Part shown: piece by piece, positions 1 to 4,870 of the stretch
Layout: every line of letters starts with the position of its first letter
Position numbering within the stretch: position 1 is the first letter of the stretch
From: Bacillota bacterium
GTDB lineage: Bacteria; Bacillota; Negativicutes; Veillonellales; Negativicoccaceae
Direction: 5' to 3'
Length of the DNA stretch: 7,677 nucleotides
NCBI GenBank assembly: GCA_023418435.1
Contig: JAEZZT010000062.1
Coordinates: 1-7,677, forward strand
Translations under genes and position numbers: made by a program
Notes under the pieces: model-generated
Told to the model about the DNA's origin: nothing
The model's database searches: none
Seen by the model: the letters and a program-made list of their open reading frames with translations, nothing else

Positions 1-45
1 ACTGGTTTTCAAGACCAGCTCCTTAAACCACTCGGACACCTCTCC
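1..45 (-). tRNA. tRNA-Ser (UGA anticodon), 5' part only, cut by window edge
   Basis: Read on the minus strand from position 45, the sequence opens with the acceptor strand GGAGAGG. A D-arm follows (TCC stem, GAGTGGTTTAA loop, GGA stem), then an anticodon stem CTGGT/ACCAG around the loop CTTGAAA. The anticodon is TGA (plus-strand TCA at 9-11), which reads UCA serine codons. The long variable arm, T arm and 3' acceptor strand lie beyond position 1. The tRNA begins only 5 nt after the stop codon of the CorA-family gene, with no terminator or promoter between them. It is therefore probably processed from a transcript that also carries that gene. Confidence 0.93.
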
Positions 46-50
46 AAGGT

Positions 51-1007
51 CTAAAACATATCTCGTTTCCAGAGAAGGAACGCTGCAAATGCGGTCAATA
101 CCGCCGCAATTCCGGAAACGGTGGCAAAGCCATAGGTGGCACTTGCCCATGGGACGGGAACGTTGATTCCCCATAAACTGAACACGGCAGTAGGTACTGC
201 CAATAAGATGGTCATCGAAGCCAAGAGCTTCATTACCAAGTTCAAATTATTGGAAATGATGGAAGCAAATACATCCATCATGCTGATCAAAATGTGGGAA
301 TACATCTCAACGGTTTCGATAGCCTGCTTGTTGTCGACGATGACATCTTCCAACAAATCCTCGTCTTCTTCATACATCTTGAGGATGGGACGCGGCTGTA
401 TATTATTGCGTAAGCGCAATAGTTTTTCCATGACGATACCGTTGGCTTTCAATGCGGACGTAAAGTATGTCAATGATTTCTGCAATTCCAAGAGTTGGAA
501 GAACTCTTTATTGCGCATGGACTCACGCACTTCGGCTTCGATCGCATCGGTTCGTTTGTTGATTTGTTGCAAGGCTTGCAAGAACAAAGTCGTCGTCCGA
601 TTCATGATCTGGAAAAGAAAACGAGTCTTCTTGTAAGTTCGGAACGTCGGTACGCGATTGAGATGGAATACCGAAATTGCATCGGAATGCTCGAGGCAGA
701 CAGTAATGAACACTTTGGCGGTAATAAAGATGCCCAACGGCAAAGTATCATAACTGTCCTGAGTTTCTCGCAAGACCGGAGTGTTGATGACCACAAAAAT
801 GTATTCATCTTCCATTTCCACGTGCGAACGTTCTTCCGGGTCCAATGCCGAACGGAATTCATCCACCGGAATACCGCTGATTTCCGATAAACGGACGAGG
901 TCTTCCGGATCCGGATTGGTGACATGCAGCCAAGAGCCTTTTTCGGCTTGCTCCGGCACTACTTCGCGAAGAAACTGTTGTTCGTCATGTTTATACGCTA
1001 CCAGCAT
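51..1007 (-). CDS. corA: CorA/ZntB-family divalent metal ion transporter (GIN variant)
   Basis: The 318-residue protein has the CorA layout: a soluble cytoplasmic N-terminal domain (about residues 1-160), a long helical stalk (about 160-255), and two C-terminal membrane helices (about 256-279 and 292-313) ending in a short KRD-containing tail. CorA proteins form homopentameric channels that move Mg2+, Co2+ or related divalent cations across the plasma membrane. The loop after the first membrane helix reads WGINVPVPW, so the usual GMN signature is GIN (residues 280-282). GIN and GVN variants occur in the family, notably in ZntB zinc transporters, so substrate is uncertain and the corA symbol denotes the family only. 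The start at 1005-1007 has an AAAGGGG ribosome binding site a few nt upstream and an N-terminus (MLVAYK) typical of the family. It is divergent from rpsF and followed directly by the tRNA-Ser. Confidence 0.9.
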   Translation of the reverse strand: MLVAYKHDEQQFLREVVPEQAEKGSWLHVTNPDPEDLVRLSEISGIPVDEFRSALDPEERSHVEMEDEYIFVVINTPVLRETQDSYDTLPLGIFITAKVFITVCLEHSDAISVFHLNRVPTFRTYKKTRFLFQIMNRTTTLFLQALQQINKRTDAIEAEVRESMRNKEFFQLLELQKSLTYFTSALKANGIVMEKLLRLRNNIQPRPILKMYEEDEDLLEDVIVDNKQAIETVEMYSHILISMMDVFASIISNNLNLVMKLLASMTILLAVPTAVFSLWGINVPVPWASATYGFATVSGIAAVLTAFAAFLLWKRDMF

Positions 1008-1033
1008 GTGACCGCCCCTTTCTCGTGATAATA

Positions 1034-1062
1034 ACTATAGCCAAAAGCCATGTTTTCGTCAA
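1034..1062 (-). promoter_or_regulatory. Predicted sigma-A promoter of the CorA-family gene
   Basis: On the minus strand, TTGACG (plus-strand 1057-1062) lies 17 nt from TATAGT (1034-1039), a close match to the housekeeping consensus. Transcription would start near 1027, leaving a leader of about 20 nt before the start codon. A second minus-strand TATAAT (1082-1087) with a weak TTGCTT/TTTGCT -35 about 16-17 nt upstream could be an additional distal promoter. Confidence 0.65.
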
Positions 1063-1128
1063 GCAAGTCCGTAACAGTAATATTATACAAAAAACCGGCC
1101 TAAAAGCAAAATCAAAATTGCTTGCGCC

Positions 1129-1157
1129 TTGCCTTTATATGGGAAATGAGTTATAAT
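1129..1157 (+). promoter_or_regulatory. Predicted sigma-A promoter of the rpsF-ssb-rpsR operon
   Basis: TTGCCT (1129-1134) and a perfect TATAAT (1152-1157) are separated by 17 nt. Transcription would start near 1164, giving a leader of about 70 nt before rpsF. It is the best plus-strand promoter in the divergent intergenic region. Confidence 0.7.
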
Positions 1158-1163
1158 ATATGA

Positions 1164-1236
1164 GCTATGTACCGGAAGGTACTGCTCCTAACCCTTTGCG
1201 AGAAAGGGTCATATGTCCAAAAGAGGAGGTGTCAAC
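1164..1236 (+). promoter_or_regulatory. Structured rpsF 5' leader, candidate S6:S18 autoregulatory element
   Basis: The leader contains a 5-bp hairpin GTACC-GGAA-GGTAC (1169-1182), which carries a CCG trinucleotide at 1172-1174. A perfect 7-bp hairpin ACCCTTT-GCGAG-AAAGGGT follows (1191-1209). CTCCT (1185-1189) can pair with AGGAG (1224-1228) inside the rpsF ribosome binding site, enclosing the second hairpin. Neither hairpin is followed by a T-run, so these are not terminators. In bacteria the S6:S18 complex is known to bind a CCG-containing structured element in rpsF leaders and repress its own operon. Placement and features fit, but the match to the published consensus was not tested. Confidence 0.5.
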
Positions 1237-1524
1237 ATGAACAAGAATTACGAAGTGATGTTCATCGTCAAGACCATGGAGGAAGAGGCTGTTGAAGCAA
1301 TAGTAACACGCGTACAAGACCTCATTACCCGTAATGGCGGTACGATTAACAACATTGATCGTATGGGCAAAAAACGTCTGGCCTATGAAGTAAAGAAACA
1401 GAACGAAGGCTACTACGTATTGGTGGAATTTGCCATTGAGCCGGCCAAGATTAAGGAAATCGACCGTGTCATCAAGATCAACGAAGATATTATCCGCCAT
1501 TTAATTACCAAACAAGGCGAGTAA
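1237..1524 (+). CDS. rpsF: 30S ribosomal protein S6
   Basis: The 95-residue protein (MNKNYEVMFIV..., ending HLITKQGE) matches S6 throughout: the opening Y-E-x-M-F-I-V strand, the central GKKRLAYEVKKQNEGYYVLVEF segment and the terminal RVIKINEDIIRHL helix/strand. S6 binds S18 and joins the platform of the small ribosomal subunit during assembly. The start chosen is ATG 1237, which has a near-perfect AGGAGGT ribosome binding site (1224-1230) at 6 nt spacing. An in-frame ATG at 1213 would add eight residues (MSKRGGVN) encoded by the ribosome binding site itself and is rejected. It is the first gene of the operon, 16 nt before ssb. S6 and S18 are made from the same mRNA, which suits their heterodimer and feedback on the leader. 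Confidence 0.97.
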   Translation: MNKNYEVMFIVKTMEEEAVEAIVTRVQDLITRNGGTINNIDRMGKKRLAYEVKKQNEGYYVLVEFAIEPAKIKEIDRVIKINEDIIRHLITKQGE

Positions 1525-1540
1525 GATCGGAGGGAGATAA

Positions 1541-1954
1541 ATGAATTCAGTACAAATTATCGGGAACGTAGTCAGAGATGTAGAAGTACGGTATACGAAG
1601 ACGGGAAAACCGGTTGCTTCGTTTACGGTCGCAGTGAATCGAAATTGGACCAGTGTCCAAGGTGAACGCAAAGAGCTTACCGATTATATTCCCGTGACGG
1701 CATGGGGTCGCTTGGCGGAACTTGCCGGCCACAAACTGAATAAAGGCTCCCGTGTTTTTGTGGAAGGACGTTTCCAAACCCGTTCCTATGAAACTATGGA
1801 AGGGGAAAAGAGATACATTACGGAAGTCGTGGCCAATTTGATTGCGCCCAATGTAGAGCCGGATGCCGACGCTTCGGCACGTCCGGAGCCGAGAGCCGAT
1901 TTCACCCAATTCGGTGCACCGGTAGATTCCGATAATGATCAAGTACCGTTCTGA
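1541..1954 (+). CDS. ssb: Single-stranded DNA-binding protein
   Basis: The 137-residue protein opens with the SSB OB-fold (about residues 1-105): [19 protein letters not shown], then the [11 protein letters not shown] strand, the [12 protein letters not shown] strand and the [16 protein letters not shown] segment. A short acidic, proline-containing linker follows, then the acidic tip DNDQVPF, a variant of the usual DDDIPF. That tip recruits replication and repair partners, and its essential final Pro-Phe is retained. SSB works as a tetramer that coats single-stranded DNA during replication, recombination and repair. The linker is short compared with SSBs of about 170-180 residues. The start ATG has GGAGGGAG just upstream (1529-1536). 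It sits between rpsF and rpsR, the standard Bacillota order. Embedding in a ribosomal protein operon indicates this is the chromosomal housekeeping SSB, not a plasmid or phage copy. Confidence 0.97.
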   Translation: MNSVQIIGNVVRDVEVRYTKTGKPVASFTVAVNRNWTSVQGERKELTDYIPVTAWGRLAELAGHKLNKGSRVFVEGRFQTRSYETMEGEKRYITEVVANLIAPNVEPDADASARPEPRADFTQFGAPVDSDNDQVPF

Positions 1955-1971
1955 GAAAGAGGAGGACAGAC

Positions 1972-2202
1972 ATGAGAAGAGAAAGAGGCAGAAGACCGAG
2001 AAGAAAAGTCTGCAACACATGTGCAGATAAACTCGACAATATCAATTATAAAGATGTTAGCCTGCTCCGTCGTTTTACGTCGGAACGCGGCAAAATCTTG
2101 CCCCGTCGTGTGACGGGAGCTTGCGCAAAACATCAGCGCAAAATCAACCTCGCAATCAAACGTGCAAGAGCAATCGCTTTGTTGCCGTTTTCTGCAGAGT
2201 AA
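1972..2202 (+). CDS. rpsR: 30S ribosomal protein S18 (cysteine-containing, zinc-ribbon-like form)
   Basis: The 76-residue basic protein carries the S18 core: an arginine-rich N-terminus, KVCNTC, the [21 protein letters not shown] stretch, [14 protein letters not shown] and the C-terminal helix [15 protein letters not shown]18 pairs with S6 in the 30S platform. Residues C14, C17, C51 and H54 form a CxxC...CxxH set able to bind zinc. This is the C+ type; some bacteria also keep a cysteine-free copy induced by zinc starvation, and none is in this window. The start ATG 1972 has AAAGAGGAGG (1956-1965) upstream. It follows ssb by 17 nt and is the last gene of the operon, with a terminator directly behind it. 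Confidence 0.97.
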   Translation: MRRERGRRPRRKVCNTCADKLDNINYKDVSLLRRFTSERGKILPRRVTGACAKHQRKINLAIKRARAIALLPFSAE

Positions 2203-2204
2203 TC

Positions 2205-2232
2205 AAAGGCGACTCTTGGGAGTCGCTTTTTT
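2205..2232 (+). terminator. Rho-independent terminator of rpsF-ssb-rpsR
   Basis: A perfect 7-bp stem GCGACTC/GAGTCGC (2209-2215 and 2220-2226) with a TTGG loop is followed by six T residues (2227-2232). It starts just after the rpsR stop codon. The flanking AAA before the stem can pair with part of the T-run. Confidence 0.93.
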
Positions 2233-2251
2233 ACTGTAAAAAATGCAGCGG

Positions 2252-2280
2252 TTGACTCCGTTGCCGAAGATGAGTATGTG
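2252..2280 (+). promoter_or_regulatory. Predicted promoter of the zeta-toxin family gene
   Basis: TTGACT (2252-2257) is spaced 17 nt from TATGTG (2275-2280). The -35 is good and the -10 weak. It lies between the rpsR terminator and the kinase gene, implying independent and possibly low transcription. No clear operator palindrome is seen here. Confidence 0.45.
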
Positions 2281-2305
2281 AAGGAATATTGCTGACAGGA
2301 AGTCC

Positions 2306-3418
2306 ATGGTGAAAGGATGGGATTGCATGGAGAAATGGGAAGAAAGCGTATCATTGATGTTGCGTCGGGAAGTGTTACAAGAGTTGGTAGGGAGCAATAT
2401 TGCCAATCTGTGGAGGAAGCGGGATACCGAATCGGCGCTCGTTCGCAGTCGGCTTTTGCAAGCACAAAGCGACTACCACGAGGTGTTGATTTGCCCGGAG
2501 GAGTTGGTCCGGGAGATTCAAGACCGGCATGTAGCCTGGCAGCAGGAAATGGCGACAGAGGCAACGGATAAAGCGACAGGAGAAGAAGCGGCCGAGTTTT
2601 CCGCAGCGGAATTGGCTGAGGCGGTCGATTTCTGGTTTGAAATATTGACCCGGGGAAAACAGCCGGCAAGCGAGAAGGAAGCCTATGTCCTAGGGGGTCA
2701 GCCCGGTGCAGGCAAGAGCACCATAGTTGCCGGTTTGTTGAAAGAAAATCGGCAATGGGTATTTATTAATGGCGATGTATTCCGCGAAATGCATCCTCGT
2801 TGCCATGAACTGCGGGCCAAGTTCGGCACGGAGTATGTCAATATGACTGCCAAATGGAGCGGCATGATGACCGACACCATGTTGGAAAAAGTCGCCGAGG
2901 CCGGTTATAATTTGATTATCGAAGGCACATTGCGCACCGCGGAAATTCCTTGTCGAACGGCAAAGAAACTGCGGGAGCATGGCTACCGAGTGCATTTGGC
3001 AGTGATGGCGGTACCGAAAGAAATTTCGTACTTGACTACTTTGCTGCGCTACCTGCTTTCGCGCCGTTTCGGTATGGGTCGTGCCGTTGCCAAAGCACAT
3101 CATGATGGTGTGGTGGCGAAAATCCCGCAAAACCTCAAGGAACTTTGGCAATGCAATCAATTCGCAACCATTTCACTGTATAGCCGCCGAGGATTGCTGT
3201 ATCGTGCCGAAGACACCGACAGCTTGTGCGGACGTTTCCAAGCCGAGTTGGCACGTCCGTGGACGACAGAGGAACGGAATTGGCTGAGCGCAGCGGTTCC
3301 GGCATTGGAAGATACGTTGACGAAGTTGTTGCAGGAAACAACGATCGTCGGCACGGATGATGCGGACTTGCAAGCTATCTTTCAAGAGGTTGGCGATCGT
3401 TTAGAAGAGAATAAATAA
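2306..3418 (+). CDS. Zeta-toxin family kinase with N-terminal extension (possible cis-acting antitoxin domain)
   Basis: In this 370-residue protein the zeta core starts near residue 93. Visible motifs are a Walker A, GGQPGAGKST (130-139, Lys137); INGDVFREMHP (154-164), where Asp157 matches the catalytic aspartate of zeta/PezT toxins; the IIEGT strand (204-208); and an Arg/His-rich segment around RRFGMGRAVAKAHHD (253-267). Zeta toxins phosphorylate UDP-N-acetylglucosamine sugars and so block peptidoglycan synthesis. About 90 residues precede the core. They are largely charged and probably helical, roughly the length of an epsilon antitoxin. No separate antitoxin gene flanks it, since rpsR lies upstream and a convergent transporter downstream. 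An extension acting as an antitoxin in cis is known for E. coli EzeT; applying that here is inference. The start is either ATG 2306 (AGGA, 5 nt spacing) or ATG 2327 (AAAGGA, 9 nt spacing), the latter giving 363 residues. A non-toxic nucleotide kinase role remains possible. Confidence 0.85.
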   Translation: MVKGWDCMEKWEESVSLMLRREVLQELVGSNIANLWRKRDTESALVRSRLLQAQSDYHEVLICPEELVREIQDRHVAWQQEMATEATDKATGEEAAEFSAAELAEAVDFWFEILTRGKQPASEKEAYVLGGQPGAGKSTIVAGLLKENRQWVFINGDVFREMHPRCHELRAKFGTEYVNMTAKWSGMMTDTMLEKVAEAGYNLIIEGTLRTAEIPCRTAKKLREHGYRVHLAVMAVPKEISYLTTLLRYLLSRRFGMGRAVAKAHHDGVVAKIPQNLKELWQCNQFATISLYSRRGLLYRAEDTDSLCGRFQAELARPWTTEERNWLSAAVPALEDTLTKLLQETTIVGTDDADLQAIFQEVGDRLEENK

Positions 3419-3421
3419 AAT

Positions 3422-3456
3422 AAAAAGCAATCGGAGTCAGTAACCGATTGCTTTTT
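3422..3456. terminator. Bidirectional terminator between convergent zeta-toxin and MFS genes
   Basis: An 8-bp GC-containing stem GCAATCGG/CCGATTGC (3427-3434 and 3444-3451) with a 9-nt loop is flanked by AAAAA on the left and TTTTT on the right. The hairpin therefore ends in a U-run on either strand. It lies 3 nt after the kinase stop codon and 1 nt from the MFS stop codon, and would serve both genes. Confidence 0.92.
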
Positions 3457-3457
3457 G

Positions 3458-4609
3458 TTATACTTCACCGATCTTGCCGAAGGCCATGGCTTTCCAGGCA
3501 AAGAAAGTCAGGAAGAAGCAGGCGATTAAGTAGGCGAATAAAAGTGGTGGCCACGAGCCGACCCATTCATAGAGAATGCCGATGCCGACCGGTCCGAGGG
3601 CGGCAAGGGAGTAGCCCAAGGCTTGGCCGAGTCCGGTCATTCGCGAGGTGATGAGCGGGGAGGCGGAGCGAAGGGAAAACGCCAAGGTGCAAAGCGAGAA
3701 ACATGCACCGGCGGCAATGCCGATGAGTGCGACCGAGAAAGTCAGCCACCAGGTACCGCGCGTGACAAAAATCCCGATGAATCCCAGGATATAGAGAATG
3801 CAGATGGCGACGGCCAACCATTGGCGTCGCGGGCCCGTAGCAAAGAGCGGTGCGAGGAAGGAAAACGGCAAGCCGGTCAATTGGAAAAGAAACGCATAGA
3901 AACCGGCGTCGGCGGTCGTCATGCCCTTGGCGAGTACCCAGTAGGGGAGCCAAGTGACGAGAGCGAAATATACTAATGATTGCGTTCCCAAGTAAAGCGT
4001 GACCCACCAGGCGGCCGAATGTCGAAAGACTTCTTTCAAAGAGTAGGAATGACTTTGCTGTTGCGTCGTAGCCTGTTGGGGAAATGCCAACCACAATAAG
4101 GACCAGACTAGCGCCGTCACGGACCAAAAGCCGAGTGCCGCTTGCCAGCCCAGCCAAAGTGTCAGCGGCACGATCGCAATGCTCATTACCGCATTCATGC
4201 CGTTCATGAGCGTCACAAAAGCACCGGTGGCGGCCCCTTCATGATGAGCATAATAGCCTTTGATGAAAGAAGGAAGTAAGACATTGGCGATGGCAATTCC
4301 GCCGGAAAGTAAAATCGTACCGCCGTATAAGCCGTGGAGATCGGTATAGGAGCGGATAAAAGTACCTACAGATATCAGCAATAGCCCCAGTGCAAATAGT
4401 CGAGGCATTCCGTAACGAGCGGCAGCGACGCTGACAAAAGGGGATACGGATGCGAACAGCAGGAGCGGCAAGGTCGACAGCAGTCCGGTTTCCGCATGCG
4501 TGATGCCGAAGTAAGCTTGCAAGATGGGAAGTATAGGTGTCAAGGCGAGAAAAGGCGCACGTAAATGCAACGAAGTTCCCGCAAATAAAATATGTTGTAA
4601 TTTCTTCAC
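3458..4609 (-). CDS. MFS transporter, CynX/NimT (cyanate permease-like) family
   Basis: The protein of about 383 residues is hydrophobic throughout, with about 12 predicted membrane helices in two halves and a central hydrophilic loop around PQQATTQQQSHSYSLKEVF. The first helix region reads GTSLHLRAPFLALTPILPILQ and is followed by GITHAETGLLSTLPLL, both close to CynX/NimT patterns (LRPA...PLLP and GLLTTLP). A conserved-looking LLPSFIKGYY segment follows the fourth helix. Members of the family export or import small anions such as cyanate or 2-nitroimidazole; the substrate here cannot be named. GTG at 4607-4609 is preferred because AAAGGA lies 8 nt upstream of it. ATG at 4616-4618 directly abuts that ribosome binding site. 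A far ATG at 4705 would add 32 residues encoded by AT-rich, non-conserved sequence. The gene stands alone, convergent to the kinase and divergent from gyrA. Confidence 0.85.
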   Translation of the reverse strand: MKKLQHILFAGTSLHLRAPFLALTPILPILQAYFGITHAETGLLSTLPLLLFASVSPFVSVAAARYGMPRLFALGLLLISVGTFIRSYTDLHGLYGGTILLSGGIAIANVLLPSFIKGYYAHHEGAATGAFVTLMNGMNAVMSIAIVPLTLWLGWQAALGFWSVTALVWSLLWLAFPQQATTQQQSHSYSLKEVFRHSAAWWVTLYLGTQSLVYFALVTWLPYWVLAKGMTTADAGFYAFLFQLTGLPFSFLAPLFATGPRRQWLAVAICILYILGFIGIFVTRGTWWLTFSVALIGIAAGACFSLCTLAFSLRSASPLITSRMTGLGQALGYSLAALGPVGIGILYEWVGSWPPLLFAYLIACFFLTFFAWKAMAFGKIGEV

Positions 4610-4634
4610 GATATTCATCCTTTCAGTACCATTT

Positions 4635-4663
4635 ATTATAAACAATTCTATTTCGAGAAACAA
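4635..4663 (-). promoter_or_regulatory. Predicted sigma-A promoter of the MFS gene
   Basis: On the minus strand, TTGTTT (plus-strand 4658-4663) is 17 nt from a perfect TATAAT (4635-4640). Transcription would start near 4628, about 19 nt before the preferred GTG start. That argues against the distant ATG at 4705, which lies upstream of this promoter. Confidence 0.6.
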
Positions 4664-4680
4664 CGATATAAATGGAGAAT

Positions 4681-4747
4681 AATCGAAATAATCGGTAGAA
4701 AGCATCGATTTATTTGTTTTCGATTGTAATTAAACGAATAAATCGAA
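4681..4747. repeat. Cluster of TCGATT/AATCGA repeats with a 15-nt inverted repeat, possible operator
   Basis: AATCGA occurs at 4681-4686 and 4741-4746, and its reverse TCGATT at 4705-4710 and 4720-4725. TCGATTTATTTGTTT (4705-4719) and AAACGAATAAATCGA (4732-4746) form inverted arms matching at 14 of 15 positions with a 12-nt spacer. The cluster lies upstream of the MFS promoter and just before the gyrA promoters. It is not followed by a T-run, so it looks like a protein-binding site rather than a terminator. Which gene it would control is unknown. Confidence 0.5.
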
Positions 4748-4752
4748 TGTGT

Positions 4753-4799
4753 TTGTAAAAGTGGTCGGATATGTTAAAATGCAAAAAATATGCTATAAT
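4753..4799 (+). promoter_or_regulatory. Predicted tandem promoters of gyrA
   Basis: The downstream promoter has an extended -10, TGCTATAAT (TG 4791-4792, TATAAT 4794-4799), with a poor -35, as is allowed for extended -10 promoters. An upstream one has TTGTAA (4753-4758), 16 nt, and TAAAAT (4775-4780) preceded by TG. Transcripts would begin near 4806 or 4787, giving leaders of about 65-85 nt. Weak -35 regions are common in gyrase promoters that respond to supercoiling, but that is inference here. Confidence 0.5.
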
Positions 4800-4870
4800 T
4801 AGAGAAAATGATTGAAAAGAATACTATCATTGCAAAAAAAGTAAAGTCGTGAAACAAGAAAGGAGCTATT

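Noticed and set aside
136..636. A 166-codon plus-strand open frame opposite the CorA-like gene
   Set aside because: The minus-strand frame carries a complete CorA architecture. The plus-strand product has no recognisable features.
1191..1209. The 7-bp hairpin before rpsF as a terminator or attenuator
   Set aside because: No T-run follows it; the next bases are CATATG. It is more likely part of a leader structure.
1213..1236. Upstream in-frame ATG for rpsF
   Set aside because: It would place the ideal AGGAGGT ribosome binding site inside the coding sequence and add residues absent from S6 proteins.
2133..2669. A 178-codon minus-strand open frame across the rpsR end and the zeta-toxin start
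   Set aside because: It crosses the rpsR terminator and overlaps two supported genes. The translation is low-complexity Pro/Ser/Leu with no family resemblance.
3567..4157. A 196-codon minus-strand open frame inside the MFS gene
   Set aside because: It is in another frame of the same strand. It is Arg/His-rich and lacks the membrane helices seen in the true frame.
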